From assembly GCA_965215545.1 (NCBI GenBank), contig OZ244066.1, positions 1,798,001-1,862,000 on the forward strand: DNA of 64,000 nt, in the 5' to 3' direction. This document shows positions 25,441 through 34,189 of this stretch, one piece after another; positions within the stretch are counted from its first letter, which is position 1, and each line of letters starts with the position of its first letter. The stretch is from MPNP01 sp965215545 (GTDB lineage: Bacteria; Pseudomonadota; Alphaproteobacteria; Rhodobacterales; Rhodobacteraceae). Below the pieces are notes generated by a model. That model did no database searches. It was not told where the DNA came from and saw only the letters and a list, made by a program, of their open reading frames with translations. A program made the position numbers and the translations under genes.

Positions 25441-26405
25441 GGATCGAGGTCCAGAATGGCCCGGGCGGTGGCCTCGTCGGAAATCAGGTGATTGACGCAG
25501 CCGCGCTTGAGGACGGCAGAGATGATTGGCACCTTCTTTGGTCCACCGGCCGCCACGATGACATTGGGCAGGGCATCAAGGTCGGCAAGATCGATGCCAA
25601 GGACACGGGTATTGATGGGATGATCGATCGGTGCGCCGGTGGCATCGAGGAAATACCCCATGATGTCGCCGACAGCCCCGGCGGCCATGAGGTCATCACT
25701 GGTGACATCCTCGGGCAGACCATCGGCGAGGAGAAGGGAGTCCTCCATGGCCCCGGCGGCCATGGCCAGCCCGTCGGCGGCCCGGATCTTCTCGATGGAG
25801 TGCCGGAAGACCTGCTGTTCCTGCAGGATGGTGCGGCTGGCCTCGCTGGATGCATAGATGGGGGCGGTCATGTAGCTGTGCTCGGCATTGCAGAGATCGG
25901 CGAGCCGGGTGGTGATCTCGTAGATGTTGACATCGGAGCCCTTGGTCAGCCCGCCCATAGACGAGATGATTTCGAGATCGGGGCGATTGAGGGGTTCGAT
26001 GAACCGGGTGGCCATGTTGAGCGTGTTGCCCCAGGCCATGCCAAAGAGTGTGACGTCCTTGCGGCCGAGAAACCGCGAGAGGAACTGGCCGAGGGCGGCA
26101 CCGATGAGGGTGTGGTGGTCGCAGGTCCCGCCACCCACCGGGGCCACGGTGGCTGAATCGAGACCGAAACGCCGTGCCAGTGCACTCTCGATTTCGACGC
26201 AGGGTCGCAGTGGCGAGTTGATCGAGATGCGGACAATTCCGCGCGCCCGGGCATCGCGCAGCGTACGGTTGACCCGTAGCCGGGTGAGACCGAAGGCATC
26301 AGCGGCTTCCGCCTGGGTCATGTTCTGGATCTCGCACGCCCACGCCAGACGCACAAGGAGCTGCTCATCCGTATTGATCAATGCGCTTGTGGCGGGACGC
26401 GACAT
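25437..26405 (-). CDS. SorC/LsrR-family transcriptional regulator
   Basis: 322 residues. The N-terminal helix-turn-helix (LVRLAWACEIQNMTQAEAAD, then FGLTRLRVNRTLRDARARGI) is followed by the sugar-phosphate-binding domain with LFGMAWGNTLN, SSMGGLTKG, AAGAVGDIMGYFLD and VIVAAGGPKK, which is the effector pocket in SorC/DeoR-type proteins. LsrR of the AI-2 operon belongs to this family, and effectors are usually phosphorylated sugars. Encoded in the middle of the transporter-kinase operon, it probably controls that operon and the divergent one in response to a kinase product. Confidence 0.9.
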   Translation of the reverse strand: MSRPATSALINTDEQLLVRLAWACEIQNMTQAEAADAFGLTRLRVNRTLRDARARGIVRISINSPLRPCVEIESALARRFGLDSATVAPVGGGTCDHHTLIGAALGQFLSRFLGRKDVTLFGMAWGNTLNMATRFIEPLNRPDLEIISSMGGLTKGSDVNIYEITTRLADLCNAEHSYMTAPIYASSEASRTILQEQQVFRHSIEKIRAADGLAMAAGAMEDSLLLADGLPEDVTSDDLMAAGAVGDIMGYFLDATGAPIDHPINTRVLGIDLADLDALPNVIVAAGGPKKVPIISAVLKRGCVNHLISDEATARAILDLDP

Positions 26406-26413
26406 GAATTGTG

Positions 26414-27238
26414 TTACTTGACGGCACCCATGGTCAGACCACGGACGAGTTGCCGTGAGGCCAGCAGGGCAAAGATCAGCACCGGGATGACAATCAGGGT
26501 CGAGGTGGCCATGATCTTGCCATACGGCAGGTTGTAGCCTTCCATGAACGACACGGCCATGGCCGGGGCGGTCTTGGCGTCATTCCGGGTCAGGACAAGG
26601 CCGAACATCAATTCATTCCACGAGAAGATGAATGAGAAGATGGCGGAAACGGCGACACCGGGGGCGGCCAGGGGCAGGCAGATGGCCGACATGATCCGGA
26701 ACTGGGAGGCTCCCTCCATCAGCGCCGCCTCATCAAGTTCATGGGGAATGCTGCGGAACTGATCGGTGACGATCCAGATCACGATGGGCAGATTGAAGGT
26801 CAGGTAGATCAGGATCAGGGTGATGTGCTTGTCCAGGATCCCCAACAGACGGGCGATGAGAAAAAACGGCAGGGCGAGCACGATCGGTGAGATCATGCGG
26901 TTGGTGATGAACCAGAACCAGAGATCCTTCTTGCCCCGGAACTCGAACCGTGCCAGGGCAAAGGCGGCAGGAATGCCCAGCACCAGCGCCAGCGCGGTTG
27001 TGCAGATGGCAATGATGAGCGAGTTGGCCAAGGTCTGCAGGACCCCATCCTTGAAGAGCGCCTCCTGATAGTTGGCCAGCGTGGGTGAAAACAGCCAGGC
27101 CGGGGGTGCCTCAAGAGCGACAATATGGGACTTCAGTGAGGTGGTCACCATCCAGTAGAAGGGAAAGACGCACAAAAGCAGGACGGCAAGCAGGATCGTG
27201 ATCTGGATCCAGAGTGGTCTGTGCGCACGAACCGACAC
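26414..27238 (-). CDS. CUT1 sugar ABC permease (MalG-like)
   Basis: 274 residues, about six membrane spans. The inner-membrane loop EAALMEGASQFRIMSAICLPLAAPG is the EAA motif of MalG-type permeases. The gene starts one base after the end of the MalF-like gene. Its stop is followed nine bases later by the SorC start, so it is one transcript. It pairs with the MalF-like permease and the ATPase encoded divergently at 29641. Confidence 0.9.
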   Translation of the reverse strand: MSVRAHRPLWIQITILLAVLLLCVFPFYWMVTTSLKSHIVALEAPPAWLFSPTLANYQEALFKDGVLQTLANSLIIAICTTALALVLGIPAAFALARFEFRGKKDLWFWFITNRMISPIVLALPFFLIARLLGILDKHITLILIYLTFNLPIVIWIVTDQFRSIPHELDEAALMEGASQFRIMSAICLPLAAPGVAVSAIFSFIFSWNELMFGLVLTRNDAKTAPAMAVSFMEGYNLPYGKIMATSTLIVIPVLIFALLASRQLVRGLTMGAVK

Positions 27239-27239
27239 G

Positions 27240-28109
27240 TCAGACCTCCTTGTAGAAGACCCGGATGTAGATCTGGGCCAGGATGATGGTGATGATCAAG
27301 AGGATGATGGCCTGGGCCGAGGCCAGCCCCTGGTCAAAGCCGCGGAAGCCAACCCTCTGGATCATCAACGAGATGAATTCGGTCGAGGCCCCGGGCCCAC
27401 CCCGGGTCAGGGTGAACACCATGTCAAAGAGTTTGAGCGTGTCGGCCGTGCGCAGGATCAGGACCGCCACAAGGCCGGGCACAAGGAAGGGCAGTTGGAC
27501 GTAGCGCAGCACTGTCCACCAGTTCTTGGTCTCGAGCTGGGCCGCCTCCTCGATCTCACCCGGCACCATGGCCAGTCCGGCCAGCATGACCAGGGCCACG
27601 AATGGCGTCCATTGCCAGACATCCCAGAAGACGATCATGATGAAGGCATTGGTCGGATCGCCGATCCAGTTGATGTTGGCCCCGCCCAGCAGCTGGTTCA
27701 CCACCCCGAATTTCTGATTGAACATGACCTGGCCCAGCAGGCCCACAACGGCATAGGTCGTGGCCATCGGCAGGACCAGACTGAGACGGGTCAGGGTCTT
27801 GAGCAGCGCGAGACCGGGCTGGTGGAGGACCAGGGCAATCATCAGCCCGAGGGCAATCTGGATGGGCAGGGCAGTGCCAAGCAGGAAAAAGGTGCGCCCC
27901 ATCGCCTCCCAGAACACCGGATCGGTCAGGACGCTGCCATAGTTTTCAAGACCGATGAACTTGACGTTTCTCAGTTTGGTGAGATTGAAAAAATGCAGGC
28001 TGGTCCAGAAGGCATAGAGCAGGGGCGCGATGCCAACGAGGGCGAGGCCAAGGACAGCGGGGCTGAGAAAGGTCAGAAGCGTCCAGCGCGAAACCCTGCC
28101 TCGTGCCAT
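27240..28109 (-). CDS. CUT1 sugar ABC permease (MalF-like)
   Basis: 289 residues with six predicted spans. The first hydrophobic segment is LLTFLSPAVLGLALVGIAPL and the EAA loop is EIEEAAQLETKNWWTVLRYV. It belongs to the polyol/sugar CUT1 group. It lies after the binding-protein gene, separated by 69 bases that contain a strong hairpin (28144-28169). Confidence 0.9.
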   Translation of the reverse strand: MARGRVSRWTLLTFLSPAVLGLALVGIAPLLYAFWTSLHFFNLTKLRNVKFIGLENYGSVLTDPVFWEAMGRTFFLLGTALPIQIALGLMIALVLHQPGLALLKTLTRLSLVLPMATTYAVVGLLGQVMFNQKFGVVNQLLGGANINWIGDPTNAFIMIVFWDVWQWTPFVALVMLAGLAMVPGEIEEAAQLETKNWWTVLRYVQLPFLVPGLVAVLILRTADTLKLFDMVFTLTRGGPGASTEFISLMIQRVGFRGFDQGLASAQAIILLIITIILAQIYIRVFYKEV

Positions 28110-28143
28110 ACCACCCCTCCTGTCTGGGACCTGCCCGGAATGG

Positions 28144-28169
28144 GACCGGGGTCCGCACGGACCCCGGTC
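28144..28169 (-). promoter_or_regulatory. Intercistronic hairpin between binding-protein and permease genes
   Basis: Perfect 11-bp stem GACCGGGGTCC/GGACCCCGGTC with a 4-base loop. No T run follows on the minus strand, so it is more likely a 3'-stabilising or attenuating structure, as between malE and malF, than a full terminator. Confidence 0.75.
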
Positions 28170-28178
28170 GGTTCGTTG

Positions 28179-29516
28179 CTACTGGGCCAGAGGCTTGTCG
28201 CCGCTGTAGTAGCCGGCTTCCTCGAGGACAGCTTCCATCTGCTCGCCGAGGATCCGCGCACCCTCTTCGGTGGTCACTTCACCCAGCATCATCTTGGAGC
28301 CCCATTCCTGCACGATTTCGGTCAGGACCGGCCATTCGGCAAACCGGGGCCGGAACTCGGGTACACCATCCTGCCAGGACTCGACCAGGGCCGGGATGAA
28401 CTTGTAGGTGTCGGCCAGCGACATGTCAGCATAGGCCGACTGGCGGGCCGGGACACCACCACGCTCAAGATATTCCACGGCATTGGCCTTGGATGTGGCC
28501 CACTGGATGAAGAGCCAGGCGGCTGCCCGCTCGTCATCCCCGGCCTGAGAGGCAACCGCGAGCGAGAAGCCACCGAGGGCGGGCTTGCGGCCAGCGGGAC
28601 CTTTCGGTTCCGGCGCAATCTCGACACAGTCGGCCACCTTGGAGGTGTCAGGACTCACAACAGTCGAGTAGAAGGCCGACCATTCGGTGATCATGGCCAC
28701 ATCGCCCTGGGCAAAGGCATTGACAACCTCGGCATGGTCATAGGCGACGATGCCATCGGGCATGTACTGCATCAGGTCCTGACGGAACTTGAGGCCGGCC
28801 TGGCTTTCCGGACTGAGCAGGTTGGACCGGAAGTTCTCATCGAGGAACGAGCCGCCAAATGGCCAGATGACACGGGCAAAACTGTCGGCAGACTGTGTTT
28901 CGTTCCGCTTGGACTGCAGGGCAAAGGCGTATTTGCCATTCCTGGTCAGGGCGGGTCCATAGACGTCCTTCAGCTCCTGCCAGGTTTCCGGTGGACCATC
29001 GAATCCTGCCTCTTCCAGCATGCAGCGATTGTAGAACAGCAGGCCGGAATAGTTGTCAAACGGCAACCCGTAGATCACGCCATTCCAGCCGCCAAAGGCG
29101 TTCAGGACCAGCGGGAAGAAATCATCAATATCGAGATCGGGATCGACAAGATCCGGGTTGGACGTGAACTCGTCGATCGGCAGGATCCAGTCATTCTCGG
29201 CAAAGTTGCCGATCCAGACCAGATCGATCAGCGCAATGTCCAGATCACCCCCGGCCACGAAGTCGCGGACCTGTTCGCCAAGGGCATTCTCATAAGGGTG
29301 CTTGATGATGTTGACCGTGATGCCGGTTTCTTCCTCGAAGGCCGGCAGCATTGCTTCAATGGCCTCGTAGCCGGGCCGGAGCAGGAACACGACGTCGATC
29401 GTTGTTCCGGCATAGGGCTCGGCAGCCTCCTTGAGACTCCAGTGGCCATCGGCGTGGGCAGCGGTCGTCAGCACGGATGCCAGAACCGATGCAAACAAGA
29501 GAGGTCTCAGATTCAT
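28179..29516 (-). CDS. Sugar/polyol ABC transporter substrate-binding protein
   Basis: Periplasmic extracellular solute-binding protein (family 1), about 445 residues from ATG 29516 with AAGGAGG upstream. The signal peptide MNLRPLLFASVLASVLTTAA ends near AHADG. Later features include VVFLLRPGYEAIEAMLPAFE and PSLSGF-like WAT repeats such as AAAWLFIQWATSK, common in polyol-binding proteins. It is the first gene of its operon and divergent from the ATPase gene. The ligand is unknown; context suggests a pentose, tetrose or sugar alcohol. Confidence 0.9.
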   Translation of the reverse strand: MNLRPLLFASVLASVLTTAAHADGHWSLKEAAEPYAGTTIDVVFLLRPGYEAIEAMLPAFEEETGITVNIIKHPYENALGEQVRDFVAGGDLDIALIDLVWIGNFAENDWILPIDEFTSNPDLVDPDLDIDDFFPLVLNAFGGWNGVIYGLPFDNYSGLLFYNRCMLEEAGFDGPPETWQELKDVYGPALTRNGKYAFALQSKRNETQSADSFARVIWPFGGSFLDENFRSNLLSPESQAGLKFRQDLMQYMPDGIVAYDHAEVVNAFAQGDVAMITEWSAFYSTVVSPDTSKVADCVEIAPEPKGPAGRKPALGGFSLAVASQAGDDERAAAWLFIQWATSKANAVEYLERGGVPARQSAYADMSLADTYKFIPALVESWQDGVPEFRPRFAEWPVLTEIVQEWGSKMMLGEVTTEEGARILGEQMEAVLEEAGYYSGDKPLAQ

Positions 29517-29563
29517 ACTATCCTCCTTTGTGGTATCAGAATACATTTGTTTCCTCTATGATA

Positions 29564-29592
29564 TATATGTAATATTGCTCCGCAGGTGTCAA
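29564..29592 (-). promoter_or_regulatory. Promoter of the binding-protein operon
   Basis: On the minus strand TTGACA (complement of 29587-29592) and CATATA (complement of 29564-29569) are 17 bases apart in an AT-rich stretch upstream of ATG 29516. Directly beyond lies the inverted repeat CCGGTT-N4-AACCGG (29593-29608), a possible regulator site between the divergent operons. Confidence 0.55.
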
Positions 29593-29640
29593 CCGGTTTT
29601 TCAACCGGGATCGCACTTGGCCGTCAAGGAGGATGGGAAC

Positions 29641-30657
29641 GTGGCAACAGTCCAATTGACAGATGTGGACAAGTCCTATGGATCGCTCTGTGCCCTCCGT
29701 AGAGTCTCGCTGGCGATCGAGGATGGATCCTTTGTTGTCTTTGTGGGCCCATCGGGCTGCGGCAAGTCGACGCTGCTCCGCTGCATCGCCGGTCTTGAGG
29801 ATGTCAACAGCGGCACCATCATGATCGATGCGACCGATGTAACCCGGCTGCCGCCGGTTGATCGGGATCTCTCCATGGTGTTCCAGTCCTATGCGCTCTA
29901 TCCGCATATGACCGTCCGGGAGAACATCGAATTCGGCATGAAGGTCAACAAGATCCCTCCCGAGGAGCGGGCCAGACGGGTTGAGGAAGCCGCCCGCATT
30001 CTGCAGTTGCCTGATCTGCTTGATCGCAAACCGGCGCAGCTCTCGGGTGGTCAACGTCAACGGGTGGCGATTGGCCGTTCAATCGTCAAGAATCCCAAGG
30101 TCTTCCTCTTTGACGAGCCGCTCTCCAATCTCGACGCCAAACTCAGGGTCCAGATGCGCATCGAGCTCGAGTCCCTGCACAAGGAACTCGGTGCCACCAT
30201 GATCTATGTCACTCACGACCAGGTCGAGGCGATGACGATGGCTGACCGGATCGTCGTCCTCAATGAAGGACGGGTTGAACAGATTGGCGGACCGATGGAA
30301 CTCTACCACCATCCGGCGACGGAGTTCGTGGCGGGGTTCATCGGTTCACCCTCCATGAACATTCTCGATGCCGACAGTGATCTTGCAAAGGCCGTCTCCC
30401 CCCACGCCGGTGCTGTCCGTCTTGGCATCCGGCCTGAACATGTCGGGATCGGCACGACCGGTCTCGGCGCCACCGTGCAGGTCAAGGAACAGCTCGGCGG
30501 GGAAAGTTATCTCTATACGCGCACGGCGGATGGTTCCCGGATTGTCGTCAAGGCCGATGGCGAGGATGCCCACGAGCCCGGCGAGACCCTGTCCCTGGTC
30601 CTGCCTGCCCACCGGGTCCATCACTTTGGATCCGATGGCCAGACTCTCTCCGCCTGA
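29641..30657 (+). CDS. ABC transporter ATP-binding protein (UgpC/MsmK type)
   Basis: 338 residues from GTG 29641, which has AAGGAGG eight bases upstream; a longer frame from 29431 runs through the divergent promoter and is rejected. Walker A GPSGCGKST, signature LSGGQRQR, Walker B VFLFDEPLSNLDAKL and the switch histidine in VTHDQVEAM are followed by the C-terminal TOBE/regulatory domain with LGIRPEHVG. It energises the two permeases of the divergent operon and is the first of four co-directional genes. Confidence 0.93.
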   Translation: MATVQLTDVDKSYGSLCALRRVSLAIEDGSFVVFVGPSGCGKSTLLRCIAGLEDVNSGTIMIDATDVTRLPPVDRDLSMVFQSYALYPHMTVRENIEFGMKVNKIPPEERARRVEEAARILQLPDLLDRKPAQLSGGQRQRVAIGRSIVKNPKVFLFDEPLSNLDAKLRVQMRIELESLHKELGATMIYVTHDQVEAMTMADRIVVLNEGRVEQIGGPMELYHHPATEFVAGFIGSPSMNILDADSDLAKAVSPHAGAVRLGIRPEHVGIGTTGLGATVQVKEQLGGESYLYTRTADGSRIVVKADGEDAHEPGETLSLVLPAHRVHHFGSDGQTLSA

Positions 30658-30668
30658 TCCCGGACGCC

Positions 30669-32054
30669 ATGGCCACCTGCGTTGCCGATCCCGGGATGTT
30701 TCTCGGTCAATGCACCGAGCACTCAACCCTCATCAAGGCTATCTGCATCGGCAAGGACGCTCTGGCTGGAACCGGTAATCTCATCCGGACCCTCATGCCC
30801 GACTGCCGGGTCCTCATTGTCGGTGACGAGAACGCCTATACCGCTGCCGGCCCGCAGGTTGAGGCCTCACTGGCGCAGGCGGGTCTTGAAACCGGGACAC
30901 TGATCCTGCCCGCTGACCCCCCACCGCACGCGTCGGTTGCCCAGGCTGAGCCCATCTGGCAGGCCCTGCGGTCCGCTCCCGGCACCACGCCGATCGCCAT
31001 CGGGTCCGGTGTGATGAATGATCTGGTCAAATATGCCGCGTTCCAGACGGACCGCCGTTATGTCTCGGTGGCCACAGCCGCCTCGATGGATGGGTATGTG
31101 AGCGTGGGTGCCCCGCTTGAACAGAACGGGTTCAAGATCACCATCCCCACCCGGCCACCGATTGCCATGATTGCCGACACCGGGGTTCTTGCCAGTGCAC
31201 CCCTGATCATGAATGCCTGGGGGTATGGAGATCTCGCTGGCAAGATCCCGGCGGGTGCTGACTGGATTCTGGCTGATGCCCTCGGCATCGAGCCCATCGA
31301 TGACCGCGCATGGTCCCTGGCGCAGGACAATCTCAGGAACTGGCTTGGCAACCCGGCTGGCATTGCCAGTGGCGACCCCACAGCCATCGTCGATCTCTTT
31401 ACCGGCCTCACAGCTGTCGGTTTTGCCATGGAGGTGCATGCCACATCCCGACCCGCCTCCGGTGCCGAACATCAGATCGCCCACATCTGGGAGATGGAGG
31501 GGCTGGCAGCCGGTGGGACCAAGATCGCTCACGGTGCCGCCGTCGCGGTGGGGACTGTCATCATCCTGACCTTGTATGACTGGGTCCTCGACCAGGATCT
31601 GTCCGAGATTGATTGCGAGTCGGTGCTGGCGGCATGCCCCGAACTTGCTGCCCGGCAGCATCACCTCGCCACCGTGATCAAGGACCCCGGCATCGCCGAA
31701 CGGGCTGGGGCAGAACTTGCAGCCAAACACCCTGGCCGGGCGATGCAGGCGTCCCGACTTGCCTGGATCCAGGCCAACTGGCAAGCCCTGCAGGACCGGC
31801 TGGCCGATCATCTCATCCCGGCTGCCGACATGGCGACCCTGCTCCGGACCGCTGGAGCACCAACCCAACCCGGTTCCATTGGTGTGACCGCCGAGCACCT
31901 GACTCGCACTCTCCATGCGGCCCTCTACATTCGCCGGCGCTACACCATCCTTGATTTTCTCCATGAGACAGGCCTTCTGCCCGCCGCAATCCAGGCTGTC
32001 GTCACCCGTCTTGCCAATGAACAACAAAGGCATCCTGCCCATGACCCACACTGA
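30669..32054 (+). CDS. sn-glycerol-1-phosphate dehydrogenase family protein (AraM/EgsA-like)
   Basis: 461-residue member of the iron-alcohol-dehydrogenase/dehydroquinate-synthase superfamily. GSGVMNDLVKYAA is the NAD-binding loop, VATAASMDGYVSVGAP is the substrate region of G1P dehydrogenases, and the metal ligands lie in EHQIAHIWEME and in TKIAHGAAVAVG. AraM of Bacillus makes sn-glycerol-1-phosphate from DHAP. In a sugar-catabolic operon next to a hexuloisomerase homologue it more probably oxidises a polyol phosphate. The stop overlaps the next gene. Confidence 0.85.
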   Translation: MATCVADPGMFLGQCTEHSTLIKAICIGKDALAGTGNLIRTLMPDCRVLIVGDENAYTAAGPQVEASLAQAGLETGTLILPADPPPHASVAQAEPIWQALRSAPGTTPIAIGSGVMNDLVKYAAFQTDRRYVSVATAASMDGYVSVGAPLEQNGFKITIPTRPPIAMIADTGVLASAPLIMNAWGYGDLAGKIPAGADWILADALGIEPIDDRAWSLAQDNLRNWLGNPAGIASGDPTAIVDLFTGLTAVGFAMEVHATSRPASGAEHQIAHIWEMEGLAAGGTKIAHGAAVAVGTVIILTLYDWVLDQDLSEIDCESVLAACPELAARQHHLATVIKDPGIAERAGAELAAKHPGRAMQASRLAWIQANWQALQDRLADHLIPAADMATLLRTAGAPTQPGSIGVTAEHLTRTLHAALYIRRRYTILDFLHETGLLPAAIQAVVTRLANEQQRHPAHDPH

Positions 32055-32598
32055 ACATGCTGACAGGGCCCTGTCCGAAGTCGGGGCGGTCCTCAAGGCC
32101 GCCCTGCCGGACCAGCTCGAAGCGATGACCGCGCCCATCCAGCAGGCCAACAGGCTTGCCCTGTACGGAGTTGGTCGTGAGGGTCTGATGATGAAGTCCC
32201 TGGCCATGCGCCTGTTTCACCTTGGTCTCGATGCCCATGTCGTTGGTGACATGACCACGCCTCCGGTGGCCAGGGGGGATCTTCTCATCGTCAGTGCCGG
32301 ACCCGGCACATTCTCGACAGTGCAGGGATTGATCGCAGTCGCCCGGCAGGCAGGGGCCACCGTGCTCTGCATCACGGCCCAGCCGGACGGCCCGGCAGCC
32401 AGGGCCGCTGACCATGTCGTCCATCTTGAGGCCCAGACCATGGCCGATGATCAGGCCTCCGGTGCGTCGATCCTGCCCATGGGATCGCTGTACGAGGCAA
32501 CCCAGTTCCTGTTCTTCGAGCTTGTGATTCTGGCCCTGCAGGACCGGCTCGGTCTCGATCCCGCCGCCATGCGCGCCAACCACACGAACCTGGAGTGA
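32041..32598 (+). CDS. 6-phospho-3-hexuloisomerase-like SIS-domain protein (HxlB-like)
   Basis: 185 residues from ATG 32041, which overlaps the dehydrogenase stop by 14 bases. The SIS phosphosugar-binding fold shows LALYGVGREGLMMKSLAMRL, HVVGDMTTPPVARGDLLIVS and LPMGSLYEATQFLFFEL, all typical of 6-phospho-3-hexuloisomerase. The usual partner, hexulose-6-phosphate synthase, is absent, so formaldehyde fixation is unlikely. An aldose-ketose isomerisation of a phosphorylated intermediate in this sugar pathway fits better; this is inference. Confidence 0.87.
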   Translation: MTHTEHADRALSEVGAVLKAALPDQLEAMTAPIQQANRLALYGVGREGLMMKSLAMRLFHLGLDAHVVGDMTTPPVARGDLLIVSAGPGTFSTVQGLIAVARQAGATVLCITAQPDGPAARAADHVVHLEAQTMADDQASGASILPMGSLYEATQFLFFELVILALQDRLGLDPAAMRANHTNLE

Positions 32599-32600
32599 CC

Positions 32601-33359
32601 ATGACCTGGACTGATCGGTTTGCCCTCACTGGCAAAGTCGCCCTCATCACCGGTGCATCATCGGGGATCGGTGCTGAAACCGCTCGCGTCTTTGCCGATG
32701 CCGGTGCCACCGTTCTGGCCAGTGGTCGTTCGCCCGACCGGCTCGCCAGCCTTGCCGAGGCAATCGGTACGGCCTGCACGTCCCTCCCGGCCGATCTCGC
32801 CACCGTGGCCGGCTGCCGGGACCTGGTTGCCGCAGCTCTTGATCAGCACGAGTGTATCGACATTCTTGTCAATTCAGCCGGTGTGGCCCTCGTCGACCCC
32901 GTTCTCGAGGCCTCGGTTACCGACTGGGATCGCACCATGGCCATCAATCTCCGGGCCCCTTTTCTCCTTGCCCGGGGACTCGCGCCTGCCATGGTGGCCA
33001 GGGGGGCGGGCAAGATCATCAACATCTCCTCGCAAACCGGAGTCATTGCCTTGCCCGATCACGCCGCCTACGCCACCTCCAAGGGCGGTCTGAACGCCCT
33101 GACGAAATCGCTCATGGTGGAACTCGCCCCCCACAACATCCAGGTCAACGCCATCTGCCCCACGGTCATCATGACCGAGATGGGCAGGCAGATCTGGAGC
33201 CCGCCGGAAAAGTCCGGCCCCATGCTCGCTGCCACCCCACTTGGCCGCTTTGGCAACCCCGTCGAGGTTGCCGACATGGCCCTCTATCTGGCCTCTCCGG
33301 CCTCCGACCTGGTCAACGGGGCCCTGATGATGATCGAGGGTGGTTTCACCAGCGTCTGA
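32601..33359 (+). CDS. SDR-family oxidoreductase (gluconate 5-dehydrogenase-like)
   Basis: Classical short-chain dehydrogenase of about 252 residues from ATG 32601 (TGGAG upstream). A GTG at 32595 overlapping the previous stop is an alternative start. NAD(P) motif TGASSGIGAE, NSAGV, catalytic Ser in NISSQTG and YATSKGG (Tyr-x3-Lys) are present, and the C-terminus ends MIEGGFTSV. It closes the four-gene operon with the ABC ATPase, dehydrogenase and isomerase and probably interconverts a polyol and a ketose. Substrate not predictable. Confidence 0.9.
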   Translation: MTWTDRFALTGKVALITGASSGIGAETARVFADAGATVLASGRSPDRLASLAEAIGTACTSLPADLATVAGCRDLVAAALDQHECIDILVNSAGVALVDPVLEASVTDWDRTMAINLRAPFLLARGLAPAMVARGAGKIINISSQTGVIALPDHAAYATSKGGLNALTKSLMVELAPHNIQVNAICPTVIMTEMGRQIWSPPEKSGPMLAATPLGRFGNPVEVADMALYLASPASDLVNGALMMIEGGFTSV

Positions 33360-33724
33360 AATGATGCGGGAAGTTTCGTGAATCACCGTCCCTGCGGCCG
33401 CGCCCTGCCGGGTGACAGGATACCGCGTAGCGCTCCTGCAGACCACCCCGACCGAGCCGGTCCAGAGATCCCCGGATGGCGGTCCGGTTGCATCCCGCCG
33501 AGGAGCCCCCATCTGCTCGCCCTGATCCCCTGAACGCCCATCGTGGCAACACGGGTCGACGGTCGGGCAGTCTGGCCGGGCGACGGTCCGGACCTTGTCA
33601 ATGTCGCGCCCATCGCCAGCCAGTTGCCGTCAAGATGCGTTGAAGGTCCTTGACCCGCTGCCCGTGGTGGAAGCATACTGCTTGACCTCAGGAAAGCGGA
33701 ATTACGAAAAGGAGTCCAGATCCC
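33360..33724. other. Intergenic region upstream of iorAB-type genes
   Basis: About 365 bases. No gene seen. A candidate promoter is TTGACC (33650-33655) and CATACT (33674-33679) with an 18-base spacer; AAGGAG lies just before ATG 33725. Confidence 0.45.
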
Positions 33725-34186
33725 ATGAGTCGGAGTCTCGCCATTAATGGCCAATCACATGAGGTGGATGTTCCGGACGGCACGCCATTGCTTTGGGTGC
33801 TGCGCGATGAGTTGAAACTCACAGAGACCAAATACGGATGCGGAATTGCGCTCTGCGGGGCCTGTACGGTGCATGTTGACGGGTTTCCCACCCGCTCATG
33901 CCAGACTTATGTCGAGGATGTCGGTGAGGCGGAAATCACCACAATCGAAGGGGCGAACTCGAAGACTGCGGATGCCGTGCGTCAGGCGTGGGATGAACTC
34001 AGTGTCGTTCAGTGCGGCTACTGCCAGTCGGGTCAGATCATGTCGGCAATCGGCCTTCTGTCCGAAACTCCCAGACCAACAGTTGACGACATCGACTCCT
34101 ATATGTGGGGCAATGCCTGCCGCTGTGCCACGTATCAGCGTATTCGCGCGGCCATTCAACGCGCATCAGATCTATTGGAGGCCTGA
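33725..34186 (+). CDS. iorA: 2Fe-2S subunit of IorA/xanthine-dehydrogenase-type oxidoreductase
   Basis: 153-residue small subunit. The plant-type ferredoxin domain has the cysteines of YGCGIALCGACTVHVDG, and the C-terminal helical 2Fe-2S domain has CGYCQSGQIMSA and CRCATYQRIR, so both clusters are intact. It passes electrons from the molybdopterin subunit encoded three bases downstream. The pair is closest to isoquinoline 1-oxidoreductase and the periplasmic aldehyde oxidoreductases. The real substrate is unknown. Confidence 0.92.
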   Translation: MSRSLAINGQSHEVDVPDGTPLLWVLRDELKLTETKYGCGIALCGACTVHVDGFPTRSCQTYVEDVGEAEITTIEGANSKTADAVRQAWDELSVVQCGYCQSGQIMSAIGLLSETPRPTVDDIDSYMWGNACRCATYQRIRAAIQRASDLLEA

Positions 34187-34189
34187 TCC

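Noticed and set aside
28144..28169. Rho-independent terminator
   Set aside because: The stem is strong, but no T run follows and the downstream permease genes need the same transcript.
27198..29561. 787-residue open frame on the plus strand
   Set aside because: It runs antisense to the binding-protein and MalF-like genes, whose frames carry clear family motifs. It is a GC-driven shadow with no recognisable domain.
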